A DNA stretch of 64,000 nt. It comes from Gibbula magus. Taxonomy: Eukaryota; Mollusca; Gastropoda; Trochida; Trochidae. Below, piece after piece: positions 25,291 through 35,592 of this stretch (the stretch's first letter is position 1; every line of letters begins with the position of its first letter). Both the position numbers and the translations under genes were made by a program. The DNA is taken from positions 8,354,035 through 8,418,034 of the forward strand of contig OW388298.1 of NCBI GenBank assembly GCA_936450465.1. The letters are read 5' to 3'. The notes under the pieces were generated by a model. It ran no database searches. It was not told the origin of the DNA and saw only the letters and a program-made list of their open reading frames with translations.

Positions 25291-25550
25291 TATCTAATTA
25301 ATGTTGCGTTCAAATATCATAGAAACAGAGCTTGACTTATCCTTATAATTATACTGATAACACATATGTCATTGAATTGCGATATTCGAATAGGTATTTC
25401 ATTTCAGCAGTGATATTATGTATATCTTATTAATGTTGCGTTCAAATATCATAGAAACAGAGCTTCATTGTCTTAAATTATCCTTATTAATCTAGAGATA
25501 ACAAATATGTCATTGAATTGCGATATCTGAATTATTGGTATTTCCTTTCA
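25291..25550. repeat. Two diverged tandem copies of a roughly 130-bp segment
   Basis: Copies at about 25291-25409 and 25423-25550 share TTAATGTTGCGTTCAAATAT, CATAGAAACAGAGCTT and GTCATTGAATTGCGATAT, with small insertions between these blocks. It is a simple segmental tandem duplication. Confidence 0.85.
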
Positions 25551-26281
25551 ACCTGTGATACGATTTGAGTTAGCTACCCTTGGTTCGCATAGCAGCCGAT
25601 AGGGTTGAGATTAGGCTCCTTTAAATCGGTAGTTAGTTTATCAGTAGTTTAGATAATTTATCTTTGATTCACGCACCATCAAGTAATCGTCCAAAATTTA
25701 CTTAAATAATCCGACTTTGCTCTGAAGACAGTTGAATACTGGTGATCTACAAAGGGTGAGTAATTTGGCTTGTGATATAATTGAGTTATCTTTCAATAAT
25801 CAATCTGGGAATCACTGAATATTGGAATAAATGCATTATCGTTACATAAGATAACAAAATTGAAGTATATACTTGCGTAAGACATGGGTGTTTGAATGGA
25901 ATTGTTCACTCACGTACACACGGTTGGAATCGTGCAAACTGGTGTAATACCGAACCTTGTTTTGCTATTTAAAGGGAAAGATCTATCTATTTGGGCTGTA
26001 TTTGTAATAATTTTACAACTTTTTAATACTAAGATATAACATTGACAGAAGATTTGATTAATCAATAATGGCGTCGTATTATTTTTGAATAAGTGTGCAC
26101 TTTTCTTTGTCACACTGTAAAATCCTAAGTCACCGATACGTTAAACTGATTAGTGTTTAAAATGGTTTGTGTTATGATCATGTATTCATAACATACATGT
26201 ATATGTATAAACAGGAATATTCCCCCGAATTCCGTTTCCACCCAAAATACCCCGATAGAAAGCTCAACAACTTAAACAACA
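25551..26281. other. Spacer, no gene recognised
   Basis: AT-rich unique sequence. The 67-codon minus-strand frame at 25910-26113 has no supporting features. Confidence 0.5.
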
Positions 26282-26390
26282 GGGCCCATATTTCCGAAGC
26301 TTTCTTAGTGCTAAGATAGTCGTAAACCAATGTTAATGTATGGAACTTACGACTATCTTAGCACTAAGAGAGCTTCACAAATACGGCCCC
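26282..26390. mobile_element. Foldback (hairpin) MITE, 109 bp
   Basis: Left arm 26282-26325 and right arm 26347-26390 are almost perfect reverse complements over 44 bases (shared core CTTAGTGCTAAGATAGTCGT against ACGACTATCTTAGCACTAAG), with a 21-base loop. The ends read GGGCC and GGCCCC. No clear target-site duplication is visible. If transcribed it would fold into a long hairpin; I call it a foldback transposable element because of its blunt, arm-to-arm structure. Confidence 0.8.
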
Positions 26391-26927
26391 AGGTCTCTGA
26401 GAGGGGACGAGAAGTGGTATAGGCAAGATCAGGAAGATTACACATGCTGTTAACAAGTTAAGATTGTTCACTATTAAGTGAATTTGTATTTGTGAATTAA
26501 TTAGGACCCTCATCATTTTATTCACCGTAGAAGAAAATTTCTTTGATATTTCTCACATTTTCATTTCAGACATCAATTAGCTGTATTGAACAAAAGATAT
26601 CTGGAATCAAAATAATTGTCAAATTTTGGAACATCAAGAAAATTCGTTACACAATTCTGATAGAATACCTCGTCTGTTGCTACAGCGAACTAAGAAGTTT
26701 GTTTCAAATTTAGACATATTTATGATAAAAACACTAAATTAAAACTGATATAAATATATTAAATATAAATTTCAAGTCCCCTTCTTGCGTTGTCAACATT
26801 TGGGAAAAAGCAAGTGACCTATGCACAAGTACAGTCTCCAAATAAACGCATTTTCAGAATTAAAAAAACCCAAAGTATTAAATCCCTACTTTTGTGAGAT
26901 AATTTTAGTCGAATTTGTCAAGTCCAT
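26391..26927. other. Region upstream of the spliced gene
   Basis: About 540 bp of AT-rich sequence between the foldback element and the start codon. It should contain the 5' untranslated region and promoter of the downstream gene, but I see no TATA box or other element I would defend. An in-frame TGA at 26895-26897 precedes the ATG at 26928, so the coding region begins there or at a later ATG. Confidence 0.45.
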
Positions 26928-27167
26928 ATGGCTACTGTTGACTTTCCTACCTGGGTTCTTCATGTATTTCTAAACGTTCTTTTGACTCATAACGTCATGG
27001 CTGTACACTTACATATACCGATTGGAATTCACCTCTGTGAAAGAATATGTTTAAAAACCATCGGATGTTCGTCCTACATCTACATGACCCCTGACCTTCT
27101 GTGTCACGTGACTGGAGATGAAACCTTCAAGATCGGGCAGACGACTTATGTCTTTAACGTAACAGCG
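26928..27167 (+). other. Exon 1: signal peptide and PAN/apple-like Cys cluster
   Basis: 240 coding bases, 80 residues. The donor is GCG|GTAGGT at 27168. An alternative donor four bases later (TAG|GTAAAC) would end in phase 1 and would not match the phase of exon 2, so the first is preferred. A second in-frame ATG at 26997 would remove the signal peptide. Confidence 0.72.
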
Positions 27168-30100
27168 GTAGGTAAACGTTTCTTTATTTGAAATACCAAC
27201 ACTAATAAACATAATTACCTATTGTCAAGTACATCATTAACTTTTATTTGTGGCATATGTACTTCATTTAGAGATGTTTCTGATTTCGAACTTTGACATT
27301 CTTTGCTTCTGTGCTTTGAAATGTTAACCAGAAAACCGGGGCTGATGGCCTCGGGGACCTGGAGCTATTGACATTGTTTCTTTATGACTTTAACCCCTCG
27401 GTTGTTTATATCTATTCTTGCCATTGAATCATTTATTTACCAAAACGTCAGTCTCATTCTTGCCACACTATCATTCATCAATAATGAATATAAGTCGAAT
27501 ACTAGGGGTAATAATTAAATGTATTTGAAATATTTAAGAATAAAGTGTCACCATTTAAGCATTCAAAAACGGGTTTATAGATATTGTATTAAGGCTTGAA
27601 CCGTTGTTGTATTTTTGGTGTAATAGATTAAAACCTAAATTATAAGTATATACACAGATTGTATAAGAAATGGTATCTGTGATCCTTGTGCTAGATGTAT
27701 TTTGATGTGTAGAGTAAAACCTGAATTATAAGTATACACAAAGATTTTATAAGAAATGGTATCTGTGATCCTTGTGCTAGATGTATTTTGGGGGTCGTCA
27801 TTTATTCTGAACCATGTGTATGTCATGGATCTGCAGCTACCTTTCTCTCCTCCCATGGTATCTGTGATCCTTGTGCTAGATGTATTTTGGGGTCGTCATT
27901 TATTCTGAACCATGTGTATGTAATGGATCTGCAGCTACCTTTCTCTCCTCACAGTTTGTTTGACTGCGAAAGTGTGCATCGTTCAGATGAAGCAAGTCTG
28001 GTCATTTTAACAGTTACGGGAACAAACCGTTTAAATGACATCGCTGATTGCACAAACAAATCAGGGCTTTCTATCTCTAGCCCAGAAAGTGCTCTATATG
28101 CAACAGAGTCAACGATGGAAGAACTGAGTGGAGCAACATCTGTGGGAAGAGAATGCGGAGGTCAAGTTTCAGGCATTGTCTCTCCACAGATGTTACACTA
28201 ATCCCTTTATTCAGAATAATCTTTGGTGCCTTTAGCTTTTCTTGGCTTGAGAATCGTGTTTGCGTGCAATACAAATTAACTTGCAATCAGCGACGGGTTG
28301 TAAATATCACCACTTGCAAATGACAAGTGATAATGCCAGTGTTAGAAACAGAATCCTTTGATGGCGAACATGAAATCATCGATGTATGCTTTTTAATTAT
28401 TTTTAAAAACATTTTTTTCAAAGGTTTTCAGGATATTAAGAAGACCAAATGTTAGACACAACTGAACATAGCTTATTTGTGTCATTTATATCAGACATGT
28501 TCGAAATACACACATTTTGTATGCAATACCTTTTGCCAAGGTTACATCCTTTGAAGTAACTCGGTCGATATAGTCGATTTCAGAGTTGATTTCTGTGGAT
28601 AGACAATAGAGAGATAACTGCACGAAGCATGGCCCATTTTCAGCAAAGGCTAATTTGGGACGAACTGACCTGAGATACTTTTGTTGTAATACATGTACAA
28701 GGGTTTATATCTCCTACAAGCATATTTGAGGTCCTTGTTCAGGCATTCCCTTCCAACAGAGGTTACCCCATTCAGTTCTATCATTAGGGTGGAAGAACTC
28801 AGTGGGATATCTTCTATTGGAAGAGATTGGGTTCAGGGAGAATAGGGGTAAAGTTAAGGAAGGCAACCCTGGTGCAGTACCTATCTCTGTTTACCCATAT
28901 GGTTGAAGATAATTGAGTTAATATCATTGATATGAGCACATGTGGACATATCATGTTTGCCTAGTGATTGTTCGTGACATCACTGTAGTTTGATGTCACA
29001 AGAGAAGTGGACCGTTTCTTGGCTAATTGTACGCGAAGCAAATTGACTAGAATTTGTAATAAAGAAATTAATAAACTCGAAAGTGTGCACATTTATGTGT
29101 AACCCTCACTCTCGCTCAGGCAATACAAAAACGCACAATCGTTTTGCAAAAGTCATATGACACACTTCGGGAAATAATATCTATTTACGAGCACCTTCAA
29201 GCCCCTGATTCGGATACACAAACACCCTGCAGCTGGGGAAACAGGATGTATGTCTGGTGTTAACGTTAGTTAAAGACGTATATAGCATTTGGAAACCATC
29301 AGTTAGATTTATTTGAAGTGCGTGATTGTTGTCTGCTATATTTTGTATTGCATCACTAGCATATACAATCATTATGTTTGAAGTACATAACTATTATATA
29401 CAATCATTTTGTTTAAAATATATCAACTTTACATACAAACATTTTGTTTGAATTGGATCACTATTTTACAGAAGCATTTTCTTTGAATGGCATGACTATT
29501 TTTTACAGTCCTTTTGTTTGACAAATCATTGTGTATGAATCGCATCATATTTAATAGATTCAGTTTCTTTGAATTACATCAATATTATTTTGTTCATTCT
29601 GTTTTATTTGCAGAACTATTAAATACATAAATTTTGTCCAATTACATCACTATAATATAGAATTATTTTTGTGAACATAATTTCAGCAAATATCAACTTT
29701 CGACAGAAATTGCTCGGTTGGATTTCAAGTCATCAAGACCAGAAGCGGAAATTACAAGTGTATAGACAGTGAGTAATTCCGCTGAAAACTTTATCTGTGG
29801 AAACGTAATGTGAAAGATACTTTCCATTTAGCATATATTTGTTTCTAGTACTACACCTTCTGGAAACTCACGTTCAGACCCCCGACACTGTCATCTGATT
29901 GATATTTTATTGTTTTACAGTATCGATACTACTGATAAAATATTTATATGGTGCGGATTGACCAAAATCGAGCTAATGTCAGTTAGTCAACCGCTATCGC
30001 TAGGACGTTTTGATTTTGTGTGCTTTATTGAGCTAATGTCAGTTAGTCAACTGCTATCGCTAGGACGTTTTGATTTTGTGTACTATATTACGACCACATA

Positions 30101-31976
30101 CAATAGATAGCATGGATCATTTTAGCCTATTCAATTTGCTTCAGAAGAAATGTATTGGTAAGATATTGCAATTAAACATTTAAGTAGTCATTGCCACAAT
30201 TCAGACTGGGTCACAAGTTGCATCGAGAAGAAATATACCCATGGTACAAATGATTGACACCCCTAAATTGAAATGGATCGTAGCAAATTAAATGGATGAA
30301 CAATTAATATTGTTCAATATTATGTTATTTTTTAAATTAAATGGCACAAACACACGTTGTAAACTAAATAATAATTGCCATGTTTGTATTTTTCAAATGC
30401 AACTGTTCATTATTTATTAGAACCAAAATGAGAACACTATAACAATATACCAATGCCAAGATCTCAAGACACAAGGGACGAACTCTTTTGAATAAATTTC
30501 ATTTTTCTTATATTCCTCTTTCTATGGTATTTTAATGTACAAGTGGAGAAATAGTAAATGCTCAAGGACACTATTCACAAAAGGACATCAGGTAGTAACA
30601 TGTCTTACTAAAAACAATCGAAACTGACACGTTACGTTGTTTCCAACATTACATGTCATTCCAAACTATTAGGGGTGCCAACCATTATAACCGTGAATAT
30701 ATCACATATTCCAAATTCCCAAATCCGAATCTAGGGAACAACAGCCAGCAGCTAGTACAAGATCATTGTAGGGAAAATACCACAACAGTATCAGAGTAAC
30801 TCAGCAAATGGGTTGGGTTTGTATTCCAGATGGACTCGTCTTGTAAATGGGTTGGGTTTGTATTCCAGATGGACTCGTCTTGTAAATGGGTTGGGTTTGT
30901 ATTCCAGATGGACTCAGCATGTAAATTGGTTGGGTTTGTATTCCAGATGGACTCGTCTTGTAAATGGGTTGGGTTTGTATTCCAGATGGACTTGTCTTGT
31001 AAATGGGTTGGGTTTGTATTCCAGATGGACTCGTCTTGTAAATGGGTTGGGTTTGTATTCCAGATGGATTTGTCTTGTAGATGGGTTGGGTTTGTATTCC
31101 AGATGGACTCGTCTTGTAAATACACACAAAAAGATGTAATGTGTGTGTAGTTCCAAATATAACAATATATTTGGGTCCTCATTCATGTCCTATTTTCTTC
31201 CAGGTATCCCAAACAGCGGGCGTCAAACTAACGAAACTGAAAGAGACAGGATTATCTTCCTGCCCTACAAGAAACCAACTCAAGTACTTCACATTTATTA
31301 TCCTGCAAGTCATTCCCATAAAACGGTGAAGCTCGGTGCCACACGAAGGATCTCTACAATTGTCGACTTTTCAACAACCAAGATTGTTTTGTACACGGCC
31401 TTAAGACAAATCATTCTATTTAATATACAATTGGGAAAGTCAACTATGATCTTCAGGCCATCGCAACTATGGATAGTTGATTGGTGCCAAGGCCCTACCC
31501 GGCTGTACGTTTTAACCGGCACCATCAAGGGGAGACGACTCGGAGTCTTGAGGGAAGACAAGGAGACCTGGAAGTACGAGGAATTGACGGTTCCCTCTAA
31601 ATTCGCGTTGTGCACGAGAGTAGCATGCGACAAGAAGACAAATACGTTGTATGCCCTTTGTAAAGACAGAATCCAAGTTTTCGGGAACCATTCCTTTTAT
31701 ATATATATATCATATCGGACTAGGAGCCCAAATATCGCCAGTGTGAGTCCCGACGTTATATATATCACTGATTTGCAGATCGTGCGAAGTTTGAACTTGT
31801 ATAATGGGTCATCAAGCGAGGTGGTGATACTCCCAAGTGGGGTGTTCATGTTAACATTTTGTCACGGAAGCTTGTTTATGTCAAAAAGGATGAATGATGG
31901 AGCTGTTTGGGAATATAAAGGCACATTAAAACGTTTGATAACAATAGAAAGCAGCTCGCGAGTGTTAATTGCTTAA
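26928..31976 (+). CDS. Spliced gene, predicted secreted PAN/apple-like protein, 364 aa (exons 26928-27167, 29687-29768, 31204-31976)
   Basis: Three exons join in frame into 364 codons. Phases match: exon 1 ends in phase 0, exon 2 in phase 1, and exon 3 restores the frame and runs open to a TAA at 31974. Both introns are GT-AG. Residues 9-25 look like a signal peptide (hydrophobic VLHVFLNVLL, possible cleavage after NVMA). Cys37, Cys41, Cys47 and Cys59 with a Cx3Cx5C spacing and GCSSYIY resemble the first half of a PAN/apple domain, a disulfide-bonded extracellular binding fold. Exon 2 adds two Cys (89 and 105). Exon 3 (residues 109-364) is rich in alternating beta-type segments (for example RLYVLTG, NTLYALCKDRIQVFG, VIYITDL) and could be part of a beta-propeller, which is inference only. 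Sequons occur at N77, N88 and in TNET of exon 3. I do not recognise the family. The whole model rests on splice-signal and frame consistency, not on homology. Confidence 0.72.
27631..27951. repeat. Tandem duplications in intron 1
   Basis: A block containing GAAATGGTATCTGTGATCCT and TGTGCTAGATGTATTTT occurs three times (about 27667, 27752 and 27851). The last two are extended by GGGTCGTCATTTATTCTGAA and CTGCAGCTACCTTTCTCTCC with a period of 99 bp. The duplication creates part of a 137-codon open frame (27788-28201) that I reject as a gene. Confidence 0.9.
28130..28199. repeat. Inverted repeat in intron 1
   Basis: Arms at about 28130-28156 and 28172-28199 are reverse complements over about 27 bases with a few mismatches (ACATCTGTGGGAAGAGAATGC against GCATTGTCTC-TCCACAGATGT). 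A related, more diverged pair lies at 28751-28822, so both look like copies of one foldback family. Confidence 0.6.
28751..28822. repeat. Diverged inverted repeat, same family as 28130-28199
   Basis: Arms of 32 bases at 28751-28782 and 28791-28822 match as reverse complements at about 24 positions (TTCCAACAGAGG on the left, TATTGGAA on the right). Text such as GGCATT, CCAACAGA-GTTAC and GGAAGAACT is shared with the foldback 600 bp upstream. Confidence 0.5.
29347..29600. repeat. Degenerate roughly 35-bp tandem repeat before exon 2
   Basis: Six or seven diverged units of about 33-50 bp, each ending with a variant of CATTTTGTTTGAA and containing ATCACTATTTTACA. The divergence shows an old array. 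It lies in the last 350 bases of intron 1. Confidence 0.65.
29687..29768 (+). other. Exon 2: 82 bp, two cysteines
   Basis: Flanked by ATAATTTCAG and GTGAGT. It is read in phase 0 from exon 1 and gives residues 81-107, with Cys89 and Cys105, plus the first base of codon 108. The text CSVGFQ and YKCID is typical of a small disulfide-bonded extracellular segment. The strong donor and exact frame match are the evidence. Confidence 0.72.
29967..30083. repeat. 60-bp tandem duplication in intron 2
   Basis: Two copies 60 bp apart beginning GAGCTAATGTCAGTTAGTCA (29969 and 30029), differing at three or four positions. The open frame through both (29910-30110) is not supported. Confidence 0.9.
30804..31122. 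repeat. 39-bp minisatellite upstream of the exon 3 acceptor, eight copies
   Basis: Eight copies of a 39-bp unit containing GGGTTGGGTTTGTATTCCAG and ATGGACTCGTCTTGTAAAT, with few substitutions. Each copy includes GTTTGTATTCCAG, which resembles a 3' splice site. The true acceptor follows at 31202-31203. A unit that is a multiple of three explains the open frames on both strands here. Confidence 0.95.
31204..31976 (+). other. Exon 3: long terminal coding exon with stop
   Basis: 773 coding bases after a good polypyrimidine tract and TTCTTCCAG. It completes codon 108 and encodes residues 109-364, ending TAATAG. Cysteines occur in DWCQGPT, FALCTRVACDKK, YALCKD and TFCHGS. The composition (many aromatic/aliphatic beta segments, charged loops) differs from the random frames nearby. 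A possible AATAAA polyadenylation signal is at 32577, about 600 bp downstream. Confidence 0.75.
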
Positions 31977-32763
31977 TAGTTACAATAGTAGACAGATACC
32001 GAGTTTCGTTCCACAAAGTGACTGAATGTTGCAATCGAGTGCAACTCACTTTGATAAAATAGGTAAGAATTAATGGTTTTACTACCATCAATTGTAAGTA
32101 TTTTGATGAAAGGAACCCTGGTGTCTAGAGGCAAGTTGACAAAAAAACCCAAAAAAAAACTGAAAAAAAGAGACCGTATCAAGGGATTAGTACGATTGAG
32201 TATTGTTTGGGGAATTCGAAGATTTATTTTATATGTTGATTCATTCTAAAACTCAGTTAAAACTTAGCAGATATGAGACTATTTAAGAACTAATTCGCTG
32301 TATCAGCAGCGTTGTGTCTGTCCTGTCTCCTGACAACAATTCAACAAGTTGCTGGCACTTGATGGCTGTAGTTAACATATGAACGACGGTTTAAGGGTTC
32401 AAAGAATGTAACTGATTTGTTACAATATCAAATGAATATTGAACATTGAACATGGTATCAGTGAAATTACTGCCTGATCATATATTGCACGTGATTGTTT
32501 GTTGATGATCCAATTCGAGAACAAATGTAAAAATGAAAATGCATACAAATGCCTGACTTTGAAATAGTTTATCCATAATAAAGGGCACAGGCCCATGTAG
32601 AATTAACAAAATTAATTTTGATGAAATTAACAGATGGCTGACTTTAATGAGTGACGAGTTTACAATTAAAAATATAATAGAAGACCTAGCTTGATTCATG
32701 TGATAATACATGATAAGTTGTTCTTAATATCCACTCAAAAACTGTATAGAGCAAGGGAAAACA
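31977..32763. other. Downstream region of the gene, probable 3' UTR and spacer
   Basis: AT-rich sequence with an A-rich tract at 32141-32170 and a candidate polyadenylation hexamer AATAAA at 32577-32582. No other gene is visible. The overlapping minus-strand short frames are unsupported. Confidence 0.45.
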
Positions 32764-33028
32764 TCAATAATAATAATTGATATTTATAATGTACAAGATA
32801 CTGTATCCACACAAGTTCATACCTGCTGAAGCCGTACATAAAGGCAAGTACGCCAGTTATGTCAGGTACTCATTTATATAGAAGGGTAGACTGAGTGCAA
32901 TGTGGATTAAGTGCCTTGCCCAGGGACAAAACACGGTACGAGACCAAGGTAACAAATGTTGGTGTTTCAACGGGATTCAAACCCGGGCCTTTGGTGTGGG
33001 AGGCCACTACGCTAACCACGTGCTCCAC
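32764..33028 (-). mobile_element. tRNA-derived SINE, degraded second copy
   Basis: Same orientation and order as the SINE at 19.9-20.2 kb. It has a tRNA-like head at about 33028, box B GGTTTGAATCC (one change) at 32973-32983, the TTTTGTCCCTGGGCAAGGCACTT-like body split by substitutions, ATGAGTACCTGACA, and an (ATT)n tail at 32765-32778. About nine bases of the box A region are missing, so this copy is probably not transcribed. Confidence 0.8.
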
Positions 33029-33837
33029 AGTTAAATATTTAAAATGGACTGATAATGTGAAGTAAGGGTATTCTTGTACCGGTTGTCATTATAGAGCTTC
33101 TCCCCAAGTATCTACGGGTTGACGTGATAGTAATCTAACGATTTGGGATTTGAACATGACCTTGACAGGGTCAAATCTTTCGAAAATACTTAATGAAAAT
33201 GGATATTTTTTTATTTGCCAGATGAAGAGATTTTCACAAATGTTTGAAGAAACCCTATCAAGCTAATTGAAATTTCAGACCCAGCAAACGAACTTGATCT
33301 CTCTTTGCAAGTTTTGAATGTTTTGTAATTGAACGGAATCTGATGGTTTCTAGGTACAAAACTCTTCATTTGCATGTATGATCAAGCACAACAACTGATT
33401 AACTGTGTATTTGACATTCATATCACGATTTCGTTTCTAATCAATTAGTTAAAAGTTCAAAACTTTTATAATGGACCGTATTTCTGCTAATTTATGACTC
33501 CTTGATATCAGTCTATTGTTTCACAGTAAGATCTCGATCATTGTTACGTATTTGAAAAAGGTGGATGACTAAAGTTGAAGCAAACGACTGAACAATTACT
33601 AAATGGCGTATTTTACTTACGAGTTAGCCATTTTATTTATGCACATTTGCTCATGTTAGCATATCGCCTCATGGAGGCATTTGGAAATCTGAAACTGTTA
33701 TTAGCGAAGGCATTTGTTTACTTCTGTAACCGATGTTGCAGCCTGGACAGGTGTGAAAATACTGTATGAACGCATAGTGACTTTAAACGTTATCTAATTT
33801 GTATTATCTTATGTGTAAGATGAATCTAATGTGAACT
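33029..33837. other. Spacer, no gene recognised
   Basis: Unique AT-rich sequence. The 64-codon frame at 33575-33769 shows no family feature or splice context. Confidence 0.5.
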
Positions 33838-34402
33838 ACAAAATGAGAGCGATTCACATCAACAGCTGCATCCTGATAGCTACTCTTGACAAAATGAGAG
33901 CGATTCACATCAACAGCTGCATCCTGATAGCTACTCTTGACAAAATGAGAGCGATTCACATCAACAGCTGCATCCTGATAGCTACTCTTGACAAAATGAG
34001 AGCGATTCACATCAACAGCTGCATCCTGATAGCGTACTCTTGACAAAACGAGAGCGATTCACATCAACAGCTGCATCCTGATAGCGTACTCTTGACAAAA
34101 TGAGAGCGATTCACATCAACAGCTGCATCCTGATAGCTACTCTTGACAAAATGAGAGCGATTCACATCAACAGCTGCATCCTGATAGCGTACTCTTGACA
34201 AACCGAGAGCGATTCACATCAACAGCTGCATCCTGATAGCTACTCTTGACAAAATGAGAGCGATTCACATCAACAGCTGCATCCTGATAGCGTACTCTTG
34301 ACAAAACGAGAGCGATTCACATCAACAGCTGCATCCTGATAGCTACTCTTGACAAAATGAGAGCGATTCACATCAACAGCTGCATCCTGATAGCTACTCT
34401 CT
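33838..34402. repeat. 51/52-bp minisatellite, 11 copies
   Basis: Eleven units containing GAGAGCGATTCACATCAACA and GCTGCATCCTGATAGC. Units end either GCTACTCTTG (51 bp) or GCGTACTCTTG (52 bp). The one-base insertion occurs in four units (4, 5, 7 and 9), so open frames are interrupted and coding is unlikely. Confidence 0.96.
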
Positions 34403-35202
34403 TGCCTGTGTCTCTCAGTGCAAATGTATGTATGTCGAGTAATGTAACAATTAAAACAGCGAGACAACAGAATCGTGTTACAGACAACGTGATACCATTT
34501 CCACACGTCTTGTTTCGCTTAGTGTGACAGAAGTACATTATTCATACAAGCTGTCAAGAGTCAATTACGAGACGTGTTTAAACACTCCAGCTGCACACCT
34601 TCTGAGACAGACAGCCATGTTTATTGATAAACACAACACATATGTATCTCCTTCCGACTTGAACAAGGAAACTATGTTAATTGATATGTCCACCAAATAT
34701 CTAACTCCTTTCTTTATGAATGTGTTGTGGTTGAACAAAATAAATCCTTCGGAGATCATTTTAACACCGGTCGATCATCGGAATATCACAAGTTAGACAT
34801 GGGGATAAATATACACATGTTAATTTTGCTCCTTGTCTAAATGTAATTCTAATAGTTTCTTCTCAACAATACCACCATGGTCAACAGGGTACTGGACAAC
34901 ATGGCTTATGAGTTCATCCAAATAGCTTGTCATATCCAAGCACTATTTACACAAATACAACAGACACATATGACAGGGCAGTTAGAAACGCTTATGAATA
35001 TTTAAATTCTAAATCCAACTACTTTTCAGACATTACGATATGCGTACGAGCTTGTCCTGGAAAGCTAAGTCTGAGTACAAGACTATATGTACAACATACA
35101 GGCTTGAGAACACTGTGACAAATGGTTCTGCGTGACGTTGCAATATATTCTAATTTTCAAAATGTTTTATATAACCTTTCAAGTGTCGTATGAATTCATC
35201 AT
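34403..35202. other. Spacer with two unsupported open frames
   Basis: Open frames of 90 codons (34524-34796) and 63 codons (34927-35118) lie here. Their translations are not low-complexity, and an AG precedes the first. But I find no donor/acceptor pair that joins them, no signal peptide and no family motif. Possible exons of an unrecognised gene; weak. Confidence 0.3.
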
Positions 35203-35515
35203 CGATAATGATTGAACAGTCATCTGAATAATGATTGAACAGTCATCTGAATAATGATTGAACAGTCATCTGAATATTGATTGAACTGTCATCTGAATAA
35301 TGATTGAACAGTCATCTGAATAATGATTGAACTGTCATATTCTGAATAATGATTGAACAGTCATCTGAATAATGATTGAAGGGTCATCTGAATAATGATT
35401 GAACAGTCATCCGAATAATGATTGATCAGTCATCTGAATAATGGTTGAACAGTCATCTGAATAAGGATTGAACTGTCATCTGAATAATGATTGAACAGTC
35501 ATCTGAATAAGGATT
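35203..35515. repeat. 23-bp minisatellite, about 13 copies
   Basis: Units of ATAATGATTGAACAGTCATC plus TGA, with scattered substitutions (ACTGTC, AGGGTC, GGTTG) and one 3-bp insertion at about 35340. Confidence 0.94.
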
Positions 35516-35592
35516 GACAGACGGACAGACATATTTAGAGAGACAGACAGAGACAGAGACAGAAGGAGAGACAGAGACAGACAGAGAGGGAG
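35516..35592. repeat. GACA/GAGA-rich microsatellite
   Basis: Imperfect run of GACAGA and GAGACA motifs directly following the 23-bp array, whose last unit ends GATTGACAG, so the two arrays share a boundary. Confidence 0.85.

Larger units (their letters stand above)
27168..29686 (+). other. Intron 1, 2519 bp, repeat-bearing
   Basis: GT-AG intron between the signal-peptide exon and exon 2. It holds the tandem duplications at 27631-27951, two foldback structures (28130-28199 and 28751-28822) and a degenerate 35-bp array (about 29347-29600) that runs up to 90 bases from the acceptor TTTCAG at 29681-29686. No additional exon that keeps frame was found. Confidence 0.65.
29769..31203 (+). other. 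Intron 2, 1435 bp
   Basis: GTGAGT donor to TTCTTCCAG acceptor at 31195-31203. It contains a 60-bp tandem duplication (29967-30083) and the 39-bp array (30804-31122) that ends 81 bases before the acceptor. Confidence 0.7.

Noticed and set aside
27788..28201. 137-codon frame as an extra exon of the spliced gene
   Set aside because: It is built from a 99-bp tandem duplication and a foldback. Joining its strong-looking acceptor at 27955 to exon 1 gives early stops in the available phases.
34524..35118. Two open frames as a second gene
   Set aside because: Translations are not low-complexity, but I find no joinable splice sites, signal peptide or family motif. Listed only as a weak possibility in the spacer entry.
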